Below, in pieces: positions 6,620-15,128 of a stretch of 33,848 nt of DNA. The stretch spans positions 141,246 through 175,093 of the forward strand of contig MTNP01000037.1 in assembly GCA_002011475.1 (NCBI GenBank). Direction: 5' to 3'. A program made the position numbers and the translations under genes. Source of the stretch: Dehalococcoides sp. JdFR-54 (lineage in GTDB: Bacteria > Chloroflexota > Dehalococcoidia > JdFR-54). A model generated the notes under the pieces. That model ran no database searches. It saw only the letters and a list, made by a program, of their open reading frames with translations, and was not told the origin of the DNA. Positions within the stretch are counted from its first letter, which is position 1. Each line of letters opens with the position of its first letter.

Positions 6620-9600
6620 ATGAACCTGTTGCCGCTGCTCTCCCTAGTTCGGGCTATGCCCGCCTATAGGCAACTGGTTGAAGGGCTGTTGAGCGGCCCC
6701 GGCCAGCGCCGGGCCACAGTGTTGGATGCCGCCAAGCCCTATTTTCTGGCTGCCCTTCACCGGGACCTGTCGCTGCCCATGCTGATAATAACCCCCCGCC
6801 CTGAGGGGGCCCGGCAGCTCTACGATCAATTGGGGGAATGGCGGGGTATGGAGGGGCTCCACCTCTTCCCCGAACTGGACTTGCTGCCTTACGAGGAGCT
6901 CAGCCCCGACCCGGCCACAGTTCAGGAGCGACTGCGCGGGCTGTGGGCCTTATGCCAGAAGGAAGCCGCCCCGCTGGTGGTGGCCTCGGCGACGGCAGTC
7001 ATGAGCAAGACCATCCCTTATGCTAGCTTCAGTGGCCTCAGCCACCGCCTCACGGTTGGCCAGGAGGTGGACCTCTTCCAGCTATGGGCCAGGTGGCAGC
7101 ATATGGGCTACCAGCCGGAGAGCACTGTGGAGGTGCCGGGCAGCATAGCCCGCCGCGGAGGCATCCTCGACATCTACTCCCCGGCTGAGGAGCGCCCGGC
7201 CCGGCTGGAGCTGGTGGGCAACCGCATCGACAGCCTGCGCCTTTTCGACCCCTCCACCCAGCGCTCCCTGGGCCCGGTGGACTCGGTGACGGTCATCCCC
7301 GCCCGGGAATTCCTCATCCCTCAGGGTGTTACTGGAGAGGCGCTGCTTCAAGCCTTAGGCCTGGATGATGGGGCCCCGGAGGCTGCCAACAGGCTGAGGG
7401 GAGACATCCAGTCCCTGGTGGAGGGGCGATGGTTCCCCGGCCAGGAATTCTATTCCCCCCTTTTCAATGATGCCCCTCTTGCCGATTACCTGCCCCCAAA
7501 TGCCTTGGTGGTTGTGGACAAGCCCGAGCAGGTGGAGGCGGCCGCCGCCGATTTCGACGCTAAGGCCTCGGAGATGCGTCGCGGCCGCCTGGAACGGGGG
7601 GAACTGCCTCCCGGCTTCCCCGTGCCCTACTTCACCTGGAAAGAGCTGAAGACAGGACTGAACCCGCTGCGGCAACTTTCCCTCCGTTCCTGGGATATCG
7701 CTGATACTGAGAGCTATCGGCTGGGCTTTGCCCCCGCCCCCGCTTACGGCGGCCGCACCGAACTCTTCACAAAGGATGCTGCCCGCATGCTCCAGGAGGG
7801 CTATCGGGTGGTGGCGGTATCCCAACAGGCAGGCCGTCTCTCCGAGCTTTTGAATGAAAACGATGTCCCCGTTTCCCCCCAGGCCGGGTTGGAGAAGGTG
7901 CCCCCTTCCGGTTCCCTGGCCCTCATCCAGGGCTCCCTGGCCGGGGGGTGGTGGCTGGACCGCACCATCCTCCTCAGCGATGCTGAGCTCTTCGGCCTGG
8001 TCAAGGAGCGGCGCCTGGCCAAAAGGCGCCCGGTGCGCCGTTTCCCCCTCACCGAGCTCAGCCCGGGGGACTATGTGGTGCATGTGGAGCACGGCATCGC
8101 CCGCTATGGTGGGCTGGTCCAGTTGACCCTGGAGGAGAGGGAGCGGGAATATCTGGTCCTGGAATATGCCCTCGGGGACAAGCTCTATGTGCCTATAGAC
8201 CAGATGGATCGGGTGAGTCGCTATGTGGGACCGGGTGGGGCGCCTCCGGCGCTGAGCCGTCTGGGCAGCGCTGAATGGCTGCGCACCAAGCAGCGGGTCA
8301 GGAAGTCCGTAGGGGATATGGCCCGGGAACTCCTGTCCCTGTATGCGGCCCGGGAGGTTATCCCCGGCTTCGCCTTCTCTGCGGACACGGTGTGGCAGCA
8401 GGAGCTGGAGGCCTCCTTCCCTTATATGGAGACCCCAGACCAGGCCGAGGCAGTGTCCCAGGTGAAAAGGGATATGGAGGAGACCAAGCCCATGGATCGG
8501 TTGGTCTGCGGCGATGTGGGCTATGGCAAGACGGAGGTGGCCCTTCGGGCGGCCTTCAAGGCGGTGCAGGACGGAAAGCAGGTGGCGGTGCTGGTGCCCA
8601 CCACCGTCCTGGCCCAGCAGCATTACAACACCTTCCGGCAAAGGCTGGCCGCCTTCCCGGTGAGGGTGGAGATGCTGAGCCGCTTTCGTTCGGAGAGGGA
8701 GCAGCAGCAGGTGGTTGAGGGCTTGGCCAATGGCAGCGTGGATATCTGCATCGGCACCCACCGCCTCCTCCAGAAGGATGTGGCCTTTAAGGAGCTGGGG
8801 CTGGTGATCATCGATGAGGAGCAGCGCTTTGGGGTGGCCCACAAAGAGCGGCTCAAGCAGATGAGACGGGAGGTGGATGTGCTCACCCTGAGCGCCACCC
8901 CCATCCCCCGCACCCTACACATGTCCCTGGCCGGGGTCAGGGATATGAGCGTCATGGAGACGCCCCCTGAGGAGCGGCTGCCGGTGAAGACCTACGTGGC
9001 CGAGTATCAGCCCTCCCTGGTCAGGCAGGCTATCCTCCGGGAGCTGGAGCGGGGGGGCCAGGTCTTCTTCGTGCATAACCGGGTGCACTCCATAGGCCGG
9101 GTGGCCAGGGAGCTGGCCGAGCTGGTGCCCGAGGCCAGCATCCTGGTCGCCCACGGGCAGATGCCCGAGGAGGAGCTGGAGCGGGTGATGCTGGACTTCT
9201 CTCAACGCAGGGGCGATGTCCTGGTGGCCACCACCATCATCGAATCCGGCCTGGACCTGCCCAATGTGAACACCCTGATTGTCCGCGATGCCGACAGGCT
9301 GGGGCTGACCCAGCTCTATCAACTGAGGGGCCGGGTGGGCCGGGGTAGCCACCGGGCATACGCCTATTTCTTCTACAGCCAGGGCAAGCTGCTCACCGAG
9401 GCCGCTGCCAAGCGCCTCCAGACCATCTTCCAGGCCACTGAGCTGGGGGCGGGCTTCACCATAGCCATGAAGGACCTGGAGATCCGGGGGGCGGGCAACC
9501 TGTTGGGGGCCGAGCAGAGCGGGCACATCGGGGCAGTGGGCTTCGACCTCTACACTCGTCTCCTGGCCGAGGCTGTGGAGGAGCTGAAGGCATCTCTGGC

Positions 9601-10060
9601 CGGGGAGAGACCCAGAGCCAGACCGGCCCAGCCCCCTCCCAGCGTGGACCTCCCCCTCTCCGCCCGCATCCCCCAGGACTACGTCCCCGATGAAGCCACC
9701 CGACTTGCCCTGTACCAGCGCCTGGCCGGGGTCGCCTCACTAGAGGAGCTGGCTGAGCTCGCCCAGGAACTGGCTGACCGCTTTGGGCCGCCGCCGGCCC
9801 AGGTCAGCAATCTCCTCTATATGGTGGAGGTGAAGGTGCTGGCTTGCCGGGCCGGGCTCCGCGGGGTGGCCAGGGAGGATAATCAGGTGGTCCTGAAGCT
9901 GGGGGAAGGAAATCAGATAGATAGAGACTGGCTGGAGGGGCGCTATGGGGCGGCGGTCAGGGTTGGCCCTACCCAGGTCAGGCTCAACCTTAAGCGCCTG
10001 GGCAGGGATTGGCCGGGGGTGCTCAAGGAGGTGCTGGGTGCCCTCCAGGGGAGTCAGTGA
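6620..10060 (+). CDS. mfd: transcription-repair coupling factor Mfd
   Basis: The roughly 1146-residue protein is full length. Mfd uses ATP to push stalled RNA polymerase off DNA and recruits UvrA. In order it shows a UvrB-like N-terminal region (about 1-340), a CarD-like RNA polymerase-interacting domain around LSPGDYVVHVEHG (about 480-560), and a superfamily 2 translocase. The translocase has Walker A GDVGYGKT (Lys637), the DEEQ box at 732-735, SATPIPRTL, and TTIIESGLD / QLRGRVGRG motifs. A C-terminal regulatory domain follows. The ATG at 6620 is chosen over the in-frame GTG at 6608 because AGAGGTG lies at suitable spacing before the ATG. It is monocistronic, converging with the acpP operon. 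Confidence 0.97.
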   Translation: MNLLPLLSLVRAMPAYRQLVEGLLSGPGQRRATVLDAAKPYFLAALHRDLSLPMLIITPRPEGARQLYDQLGEWRGMEGLHLFPELDLLPYEELSPDPATVQERLRGLWALCQKEAAPLVVASATAVMSKTIPYASFSGLSHRLTVGQEVDLFQLWARWQHMGYQPESTVEVPGSIARRGGILDIYSPAEERPARLELVGNRIDSLRLFDPSTQRSLGPVDSVTVIPAREFLIPQGVTGEALLQALGLDDGAPEAANRLRGDIQSLVEGRWFPGQEFYSPLFNDAPLADYLPPNALVVVDKPEQVEAAAADFDAKASEMRRGRLERGELPPGFPVPYFTWKELKTGLNPLRQLSLRSWDIADTESYRLGFAPAPAYGGRTELFTKDAARMLQEGYRVVAVSQQAGRLSELLNENDVPVSPQAGLEKVPPSGSLALIQGSLAGGWWLDRTILLSDAELFGLVKERRLAKRRPVRRFPLTELSPGDYVVHVEHGIARYGGLVQLTLEEREREYLVLEYALGDKLYVPIDQMDRVSRYVGPGGAPPALSRLGSAEWLRTKQRVRKSVGDMARELLSLYAAREVIPGFAFSADTVWQQELEASFPYMETPDQAEAVSQVKRDMEETKPMDRLVCGDVGYGKTEVALRAAFKAVQDGKQVAVLVPTTVLAQQHYNTFRQRLAAFPVRVEMLSRFRSEREQQQVVEGLANGSVDICIGTHRLLQKDVAFKELGLVIIDEEQRFGVAHKERLKQMRREVDVLTLSATPIPRTLHMSLAGVRDMSVMETPPEERLPVKTYVAEYQPSLVRQAILRELERGGQVFFVHNRVHSIGRVARELAELVPEASILVAHGQMPEEELERVMLDFSQRRGDVLVATTIIESGLDLPNVNTLIVRDADRLGLTQLYQLRGRVGRGSHRAYAYFFYSQGKLLTEAAAKRLQTIFQATELGAGFTIAMKDLEIRGAGNLLGAEQSGHIGAVGFDLYTRLLAEAVEELKASLAGERPRARPAQPPPSVDLPLSARIPQDYVPDEATRLALYQRLAGVASLEELAELAQELADRFGPPPAQVSNLLYMVEVKVLACRAGLRGVAREDNQVVLKLGEGNQIDRDWLEGRYGAAVRVGPTQVRLNLKRLGRDWPGVLKEVLGALQGSQ

Positions 10061-10078
10061 CTTACCAGGATAAACAAA

Positions 10079-10108
10079 AATCGCCCGGTGACGAATTTTC
10101 GGGCGATT
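10079..10108 (-). terminator. rho-independent terminator of the DUF177-to-acpP operon
   Basis: A nine-base-pair stem (AATCGCCCG / CGGGCGATT) with a 12-base loop. Read on the minus strand it runs into TTTTTGTTTA, as expected for a terminator of the leftward operon. No T-run follows it on the plus strand. Confidence 0.75.
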
Positions 10109-10130
10109 CCGGTGGATTCTTAATTCTGTA

Positions 10131-10159
10131 AGCGGCTGCCCCCATCGGGGGCAGCCGCT
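10131..10159. terminator. perfect 13-bp hairpin between convergent genes
   Basis: Arms AGCGGCTGCCCCC and GGGGGCAGCCGCT pair perfectly around a three-base loop. There is no T-run on either side, so it may be a rho-independent-like block, an RNA 3' stabiliser or a roadblock for rightward mfd transcripts. Confidence 0.5.
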
Positions 10160-10180
10160 CATCTCAAAGCCAAACAGCGA

Positions 10181-10217
10181 TACACCTCAGCCCCGGTCTT
10201 CTCTGGGGCTGGGTGTA
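10181..10217. other. third hairpin of the mfd-acpP gap
   Basis: Arms TACACCTCAGCCCC and GGGGCTGGGTGTA pair over 13 positions with one bulged base and a 10-base loop. It lies about 45 bp past the acpP stop. Together with the two other hairpins it makes this 200-bp gap almost entirely inverted repeat. Confidence 0.5.
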
Positions 10218-10263
10218 GAGGCTCAGGGTATTATAAAGCGAAGAACATTGCCCTGAGGCAGGA

Positions 10264-10524
10264 TTACTCATCCTCGATGCCCAGGTCCTTCAGGTAATTG
10301 AGGGCATCCTGAACGGTTATTATCTTTTCGGCATCTTCGTCGGAGATCTCCACGGTGCGGTTGCTGTCGCTGAACTCCTCCTCGATGGACATGACCAGCT
10401 CCACCAGGTCCAGGGAGTCAGCGTTGAGGTCATCGACGAAGGAGGCCTCGGGTACCACATCCTTCTCATCGACCCCCAGTTGATCGACGATGATCTTGCG
10501 CAACCTCTCCAGTATGGTGGCCAT
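10264..10524 (-). CDS. acpP: acyl carrier protein
   Basis: The 86-residue acidic, helical protein carries the [10 protein letters not shown] motif. Ser37 is the attachment site for 4'-phosphopantetheine, to which growing acyl chains are bound in fatty acid synthesis. Length and charge fit bacterial AcpP. GAGAGGAGGG stands shortly before the ATG. It is the last gene of the leftward operon that also holds fabG and fabD, which use it as substrate carrier. NusB is 20 bp upstream and terminator-like hairpins follow. Confidence 0.96.
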   Translation of the reverse strand: MATILERLRKIIVDQLGVDEKDVVPEASFVDDLNADSLDLVELVMSIEEEFSDSNRTVEISDEDAEKIITVQDALNYLKDLGIEDE

Positions 10525-10543
10525 AAAACCCTCCTCTCTTCAG

Positions 10544-10948
10544 TTAGGTGGTGATCGAGGTGCTAATGGCTCCCAACACCCCATTTACAAATTTCGATGA
10601 ATTGTCGCTGCCAAAGGTCTTGGCCAGGTCCACCGCCTCATTGATGGCAACCTTGACTGGAACCTTATTATTGAACAAAATCTCGAAGATTGCAACCCGT
10701 AGCACGTTTCTATCGATGGCAGAAATTTGCTCCAGGGGCCAGTTCGGGGCATGACGGCGGATGCGGCCGTCGATAGCCTGCCGGTGTTGCACCACCCCCC
10801 TGACCAGCTCCCGGCTGAACTCGGCGGCCCCGGGCTCCGCCTCAGCCAGGAGGCGCTCTAAGGCCTCCTCGGGAGGATGGCCGGCGATGTCGGCCTCGTA
10901 AAGGGCCTGAAGCGCCAGCTCTCGGGCCTTGTGACGTGTCCCTGCCAT
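10544..10948 (-). CDS. nusB: transcription antitermination factor NusB
   Basis: The 134-residue protein is all helical. It shows the NusB signatures RHKARELALQALYEAD at the N-terminus, LVRGVV, ISAIDRNVLRVAIFEIL and VAINEAVDLAKTFGSDNSSKFVNGVLG. NusB with NusE (S10) binds boxA RNA and promotes processive transcription of rRNA operons. Length is typical. It lies 12 bp after the radical SAM gene and 20 bp before acpP in the same operon. Confidence 0.95.
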   Translation of the reverse strand: MAGTRHKARELALQALYEADIAGHPPEEALERLLAEAEPGAAEFSRELVRGVVQHRQAIDGRIRRHAPNWPLEQISAIDRNVLRVAIFEILFNNKVPVKVAINEAVDLAKTFGSDNSSKFVNGVLGAISTSITT

Positions 10949-10960
10949 AATCGGTGCTCC

Positions 10961-12103
10961 TCAGTAAGCGTCCCCCAGGAGATGGAGGTTGCCTATCCTC
11001 ACCCGACGCAGCCCCTGGGCCAGCGCCGCCTTTTGGGCCTCCACGGCGTGGCGCCGCGAGGTGGGGGGCAGGTCTGCCATATAGAAGTGGGGATGAAAGG
11101 CCAGTAATGCATAGGGTATGTCCGGGTCGATCTGGGCAATGAAGGCGGCGATGCCAGCCACCTCCTCCTCGTCGACGTAGCCGGGGACTAGGAGGGTGCT
11201 GGCCACCACCAAGGGCGGGTCCGGCCGCTGGGATAGGTATTGGGCAGCCAGCCGGAAGTTCTCCAGGGTTCGCTCATTGCCCATCCCGCACAGGGCGCGG
11301 TGGAGCCGGGGGTTCCACGCCTTGAGGTCGAACTTGATGCAACCACCGCTCTTTAGGGAGAGCTCCACCGCCTGACGCAGGAGCGAGGGGTGCATGGAGC
11401 CATTGGTTTCCCAGCAGATGCGCAGGATGCGGCCCTGGTTGTGCTCCAGGGCCAGCCGGGAGGCCCTCAGGGCGTGGGGCATCTGGGGGCTGGGGTCGCC
11501 CCCGAAGTAGCAGATACAGGCGGTGCGCTGGTTGACAGCCCTGGCCAGGGAGGCGGCGCTCACCCAGCCCGCCCGGGTGGCATCATATCGGAAGTGCCAG
11601 TTCTGACAGAAAAGGCAGTCGAAGGAGCAGGCCTGGTAGAAGACGGCCAGATTCCGGTAGCCGTATTCGGGGCCGGAGCTATAGGAGAAACGGGGATAAC
11701 CGGCATCGCTGCCGGCGGGGCAGACCCAGTCGGCCACACAATTGGTGGGCAGGGGGTCGTAATACCAGCTCACCCTGCCCCGGTCGGCGCTGGCCCCCAT
11801 GAGTTTGCCCCCTTCATTGGTGCGCAGCCCGCAGTAGCTTTTTTGACCGGGGGCCATCTGGCACTCGTTGACGCAGAGGCGGCAGGCTGCCCCGGTTTCA
11901 TCCTGGGGGGGCTGGCCGGGGAGGTGGAAGGGGGCTCTGGCCTGGCTGTGGGCCTTTTCGATATGGGGCAGGACTGCCTCGAAATCCCCCCTGATACAAT
12001 CCAGACACAACCCCAGGCCCCGGGAGATGAGGCGCGACCTGCGCCGGCAGTGGGCGCAGGTGGTGTCCTGGGCAACAGTGGAGAAGGGTGGCTGTATCCT
12101 CAT
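10961..12103 (-). CDS. radical SAM protein, pyruvate formate-lyase activase-like
   Basis: The 380-residue protein has the radical SAM cluster motif C-x3-C-x2-C at Cys159, Cys163 and Cys166, followed by QNW, and later an ETNGS segment typical of PflA-like enzymes. The N-terminus holds a zinc-ribbon-like set (Cys16, Cys19, Cys33, Cys36) and a second Cys-rich stretch (CRLCVNEC) before the barrel. This architecture is seen in the uncharacterised PflA-like family near AMMECR1/MEMO-type genes. Such enzymes cleave S-adenosylmethionine to make a radical, and the target is unknown. It lies 8 bp after the Mth938-domain gene and 12 bp before nusB, within a fatty-acid operon. No matching glycyl-radical enzyme is nearby. 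Confidence 0.85.
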   Translation of the reverse strand: MRIQPPFSTVAQDTTCAHCRRRSRLISRGLGLCLDCIRGDFEAVLPHIEKAHSQARAPFHLPGQPPQDETGAACRLCVNECQMAPGQKSYCGLRTNEGGKLMGASADRGRVSWYYDPLPTNCVADWVCPAGSDAGYPRFSYSSGPEYGYRNLAVFYQACSFDCLFCQNWHFRYDATRAGWVSAASLARAVNQRTACICYFGGDPSPQMPHALRASRLALEHNQGRILRICWETNGSMHPSLLRQAVELSLKSGGCIKFDLKAWNPRLHRALCGMGNERTLENFRLAAQYLSQRPDPPLVVASTLLVPGYVDEEEVAGIAAFIAQIDPDIPYALLAFHPHFYMADLPPTSRRHAVEAQKAALAQGLRRVRIGNLHLLGDAY

Positions 12104-12111
12104 AGCTGGGC

Positions 12112-12450
12112 TTAGCAGGTGAGATGCAAGGCGGCTGCCACCTTCTTGGCACCGCAGAGTCGGTTATAGGTCTGACAGGCGGCGGGCGTATCCTGGACGA
12201 TGAGCTCGATGTTATTGGCCTCCAGATGCTGCCTGGCTTCCGGGGTTACCTTGACCAGGCCTGAGCTTCCAGTGCCCACTATAAGCAGGTCGGGCCTATC
12301 TTGAACCACCTCCATCAAATCCTCGGGGGATAGGATATGCCCCTCTCGGCGGCGCCAGCCGGGGATGACCCGCTGGGGCAGGATGATGATGTCGGAGGTG
12401 TATTTGGCACCTGCCACCACTATCTGGCCAAATTGATAATCGTCGATCAT
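12112..12450 (-). CDS. Mth938-like domain protein (DUF498 family)
   Basis: The 112-residue protein matches the Mth938/NDUFAF3 fold family along its length. It has a GQIVVAGAKY-type N-terminal strand, a central DLLIVGTGSSG segment (the family's glycine-rich IxGTG loop), then IELIVQDTPAACQTYNRL near the C-terminus. Members are small, single-domain and mostly uncharacterised; the mitochondrial relative helps assemble complex I. No catalytic residues are established. It is tightly linked to the radical SAM gene (8 bp), which suggests a shared role. FabG is 39 bp upstream. Confidence 0.85.
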   Translation of the reverse strand: MIDDYQFGQIVVAGAKYTSDIIILPQRVIPGWRRREGHILSPEDLMEVVQDRPDLLIVGTGSSGLVKVTPEARQHLEANNIELIVQDTPAACQTYNRLCGAKKVAAALHLTC

Positions 12451-12489
12451 AGCTGGTTTCTGTGAAAAGGAAACATCTTGGGCAATGGG

Positions 12490-13233
12490 CTAAGCCATGA
12501 GCATGCCGCCATCCACATGCAAGACCTGCCCGGTGATGTAACGGGCCTCTTCCGAGGCCAGGAAGAGGACGGCCTGGGCCACGTCCTCTGGGCTGCCGGC
12601 ATAGCCCACCGGGATCAGCCTCAGGAATTCCTGTTTCACGGCCTCGCTCAGGGGGCGGGTCATCTCGGTGTCGATGAAGCCCGGGGCGATGGCATTGACG
12701 GTGATGCCCCGGGAGGCGAACTCCCTGGCCACGGTCTTGGTCAGACCCAGGAGCCCTGCCTTGGCCGCGGCGTAGTTGGCCTGGCCGGCGTTGCCCATGA
12801 CCCCGGCCACGCTGGAGATGTTGATGATGCGGCCCCAGCCCTGCTTCATCATGGGTCGCACCGCCGCCCGGCTGCATAAGAAGGCCCCCTTGAGATTGGT
12901 GTTCAGCACCCTATCCCAGTCCTCCTCCGACATACGGAGCAAAAAACTATCCCGGGTGATGCCGGCGTTATTTACCAGGATGTCCAGCCGACCATAGCTG
13001 GCCATGGTCTCATCCACCAGGCGCTTTGCCTCATCGGCCTGGCTGATATCGGCGACGATGGCTGTGGCCTGTCCCCCCCGGGCGCGGATCTGGGCGGCGG
13101 TCTGCTCTGCGCCGCCACCGTCGAGGTCGTTGATGATGGTGGTGGCGCCATGCTCTGCCAGCTTGGTGGCTATGGCTTGGCCGATGCCCCGGGCACTGCC
13201 AGTCACTATGGCTACGCGCGATTCCAGGTGCAT
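12490..13233 (-). CDS. fabG: 3-oxoacyl-ACP reductase FabG
   Basis: The 247-residue short-chain dehydrogenase reduces beta-ketoacyl-ACP with NADPH in fatty acid elongation. It has the TGSARGIG cofactor loop (Gly12, Gly16, Gly18), NNAG at 88-91, and the full catalytic tetrad Asn113, Ser141, Tyr154 and Lys158. The C-terminal VDGGM is characteristic of FabG. Its position between fabD and, further on, acpP supports FabG over another short-chain dehydrogenase. It is 20 bp from fabD, consistent with co-transcription. Confidence 0.95.
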   Translation of the reverse strand: MHLESRVAIVTGSARGIGQAIATKLAEHGATTIINDLDGGGAEQTAAQIRARGGQATAIVADISQADEAKRLVDETMASYGRLDILVNNAGITRDSFLLRMSEEDWDRVLNTNLKGAFLCSRAAVRPMMKQGWGRIINISSVAGVMGNAGQANYAAAKAGLLGLTKTVAREFASRGITVNAIAPGFIDTEMTRPLSEAVKQEFLRLIPVGYAGSPEDVAQAVLFLASEEARYITGQVLHVDGGMLMA

Positions 13234-13253
13234 GGTGGCATTCCTAGGTCGGC

Positions 13254-14168
13254 CTACTCAGGATCCCCGACGTTTACCGTGGCTACCCCGGGCTGAATCC
13301 GCTTGATCAACCCGGTGAGGACCTGACCGGGGCCGATCTCGACAAAGGTGGATACCCCGGCCCCCACCATATATTCCACAGACCTTTGCCATTGCACACA
13401 GCGGCACAGTTGATTTATGAGCTCAGCTATTATCTCTGAGGCGGAGGTCAGGGGCTTGGCGGTGGAGTTGGCCACCAGGGGGACGATGGGGTCGCGAAGG
13501 GAGAACTGGGCGAGGGCCTGGGTCATGCCCTCAACTGCGTAATGCATCAGGGAGGAGTGGAAGGCGCCGCTGACATCCAGGGGAATGGCGCGTTTGGCCC
13601 CCCTGAGCTTGGCCAGGTCCAGGGCATAGGCCAGGTTCTTCCTGGGCCCGCTGATCACGATCTGTCCAGAGCAGTTTATGTTAGCGATCTGGGTGCCGGT
13701 TTCCTCGCATATCTCCTCGAGGGTAACCTCGTCCAGGCCCAGGATAGCCAGCATGCCGCCCGGGGCGCGGCGGCTTGCCTCCTGCATAAGCTCTCCCCGG
13801 ACTCGAACCAGGCGAATGACGTCCGGGAATTCCAGCACCCTGGCTGCTACCAAGGCCGTGTATTCGCCCAGGCTATGGCCGGCGACGAAGCCGGGCACCG
13901 GGGGGGTCACCCCCTCTTCGAGGCCGGCTGCCAAGTAGGCGCAGCTCACAGTCAAGATGGCGGGCTGGGCATTGTGAGTCTGGCGCAGCTCCTCGTCCGG
14001 CCCCCTGAAGCAGAGACGGGAGAGGTGAAAGCCTAGGGCCTCGTCGGCCAGTTTGAAGATGGCGCGAGCTGCCTTGGAGCGCTCATATAATGACTGCCCC
14101 ATGCCCACTCGCTGTGTGCCCTGGCCCGGGAAGACATAGGCTATATTGGCCTTGCCCCTCTCAGCCAA
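13254..14168 (-). CDS. fabD: malonyl-CoA:ACP transacylase FabD
   Basis: The 304-residue protein transfers malonyl groups from CoA to ACP. FPGQGTQ is at 13-19, the nucleophile motif GHSLGEY has Ser99, Arg124 lies in VRVRGELM, and His204 in GAFHSS completes the catalytic pair. The C-terminal EIGPGQVLTGL is also typical. Length is normal. It is followed by fabG and preceded by rpmF in a leftward operon. In many bacteria plsX and fabH lie between rpmF and fabD. Neither is present in this 90-bp gap. Confidence 0.96.
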   Translation of the reverse strand: MAERGKANIAYVFPGQGTQRVGMGQSLYERSKAARAIFKLADEALGFHLSRLCFRGPDEELRQTHNAQPAILTVSCAYLAAGLEEGVTPPVPGFVAGHSLGEYTALVAARVLEFPDVIRLVRVRGELMQEASRRAPGGMLAILGLDEVTLEEICEETGTQIANINCSGQIVISGPRKNLAYALDLAKLRGAKRAIPLDVSGAFHSSLMHYAVEGMTQALAQFSLRDPIVPLVANSTAKPLTSASEIIAELINQLCRCVQWQRSVEYMVGAGVSTFVEIGPGQVLTGLIKRIQPGVATVNVGDPE

Positions 14169-14258
14169 TGCTCTCCCCCTGATTGCTTTCCATTATAACA
14201 CGAACCGGCGGGATAAAACCCCATCCGCTGGGGATTTTCACGGATATTTGGACAGGGC

Positions 14259-14456
14259 CTAGCCCTTTGCCGGCTTGGTTTTTATGGCTACAACCTCCCG
14301 ACCAGCATAGTACCCGCAGGTGGGGCACACCCGATGGGAAAGCTTGGGACTGTGGCACTGAGGGCAGAGGTCAAGCGCCGGCTGGGAGCGGTGCAGGTGG
14401 CTGCGCCGCTTGCCCTGACGTGCCTTGGCATATTTCCTTTTGGGCAGTGGTGGCAC
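14259..14456 (-). CDS. rpmF: 50S ribosomal protein L32
   Basis: The 65-residue basic protein starts MPPLPKRKYAKARQGKRRS and carries the zinc-binding CxxC-x9-CxxC set (Cys31, Cys34, Cys44, Cys47) found in the zinc form of L32. It is a structural protein of the large ribosomal subunit. The preceding DUF177 gene is its usual neighbour, 22 bp upstream, and fatty acid genes follow. Confidence 0.95.
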   Translation of the reverse strand: MPPLPKRKYAKARQGKRRSHLHRSQPALDLCPQCHSPKLSHRVCPTCGYYAGREVVAIKTKPAKG

Positions 14457-14478
14457 GCTCTATAGCCTCCTTTTCGGC

Positions 14479-14985
14479 CTAAGCAAGCTTTTCCAACAAT
14501 GCCCACCGGGGGTCCCGGGGCCGGGGGGAGCAGCCACAGGGCCCGAGATTGAGGTTGTGGCCACATTGGGGACACAAGCCGGCGCACTCGCTGCGACACA
14601 GCGGTTTCATGGGCAGGGCCAGCAGGGCATATTGGCGCGTTGCCTCGGTCAGGTCCAGGGTATGGTTCTCATCGATGGTGAAGGCGCCCGGCTCCTCGGG
14701 CGGGGGCAGGGGGGCGCCGCTGTGAATATCGACGCTGGGAGAAAAGACCTCCTCTATCCTGAGCTGAATGGGGAGGCTGCAAGGGCTGAGGCAGCGACTG
14801 CATGCGGTCTCCATGGTGAGGTTCAGCTCCGCCTGGACCAGCAGGCCCCGATCGGTGCGCAGCATCTTCACCCTGCCCCGGACAGCCTGGGTGCCCAAAT
14901 CGGGGATGCTGACCATTTGATCTACGGGATAGCTCCGGGTGGAACCGATAGGTTCTTTCAATTGCTGGGAGACATTGAATTGCAT
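14479..14985 (-). CDS. DUF177 / YceD family protein
   Basis: The 168-residue protein has the family's paired cysteine motifs: ETACSRCLSPC in the first half and CRSECAGLCPQCGHNLN near the end. The extra CGC close to the C-terminus could complete a metal site. In other bacteria YceD-type proteins are encoded next to rpmF and are linked to 23S rRNA accumulation and large-subunit assembly. The molecular role is not firmly known. It is the first gene of the operon, about 80 bases downstream of a consensus promoter, and rpmF follows after 22 bp. Confidence 0.88.
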   Translation of the reverse strand: MQFNVSQQLKEPIGSTRSYPVDQMVSIPDLGTQAVRGRVKMLRTDRGLLVQAELNLTMETACSRCLSPCSLPIQLRIEEVFSPSVDIHSGAPLPPPEEPGAFTIDENHTLDLTEATRQYALLALPMKPLCRSECAGLCPQCGHNLNLGPCGCSPRPRDPRWALLEKLA

Positions 14986-15015
14986 TGCAGACTCCCGGGC
15001 AAACGGATAGTTTTT

Positions 15016-15045
15016 CCTGAAAGGGGCAGTGCGCCCTTTTTCAGG
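15016..15045 (-). other. leader hairpin of the DUF177-rpmF-fab operon
   Basis: Read on the minus strand, CCTGAAA pairs with TTTCAGG and GGGC with GCCC around a small internal loop and a five-base terminal loop. It falls in the predicted 5' leader between the promoter at 15071-15100 and the first gene. A run of A follows rather than T, so it is not a terminator for this strand. Confidence 0.35.
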
Positions 15046-15070
15046 GGCGATCGAGTGAGCCTATGGTGCA

Positions 15071-15100
15071 ATTATAGGTTTTAGCCCAGAGGGCTGTCAA
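15071..15100 (-). promoter_or_regulatory. consensus sigma-70 promoter of the DUF177-to-acpP operon
   Basis: On the minus strand TTGACA is separated by 18 bases from TATAAT; both hexamers are perfect matches. Transcription would begin near 15064, about 80 bases before DUF177. The -35 hexamer lies inside one arm of the inverted repeat that ends trpB. Confidence 0.85.
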
Positions 15101-15128
15101 GCCTAGCCGGGCTAGGCTTGACAGCCCT
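15090..15128 (-). terminator. 39-nt inverted repeat overlapping the trpB stop codon
   Basis: Two perfect 19-base arms (starting AGGGCTGTCAAG and ending CTTGACAGCCCT) flank a single base. The left end of the structure, read on the minus strand, includes the trpB stop codon (15127-15129). No T-run follows, so it may act as an intrinsic block of reduced efficiency or as a 3' stabiliser. It also supplies the -35 of the next promoter. Confidence 0.6.

Noticed and set aside
7355-8842. 495-codon open frame opposite mfd
   Set aside because: It is antisense to well-conserved Mfd sequence, rich in His/Gly/Leu as expected of a GC-rich shadow frame, and has no start signals.
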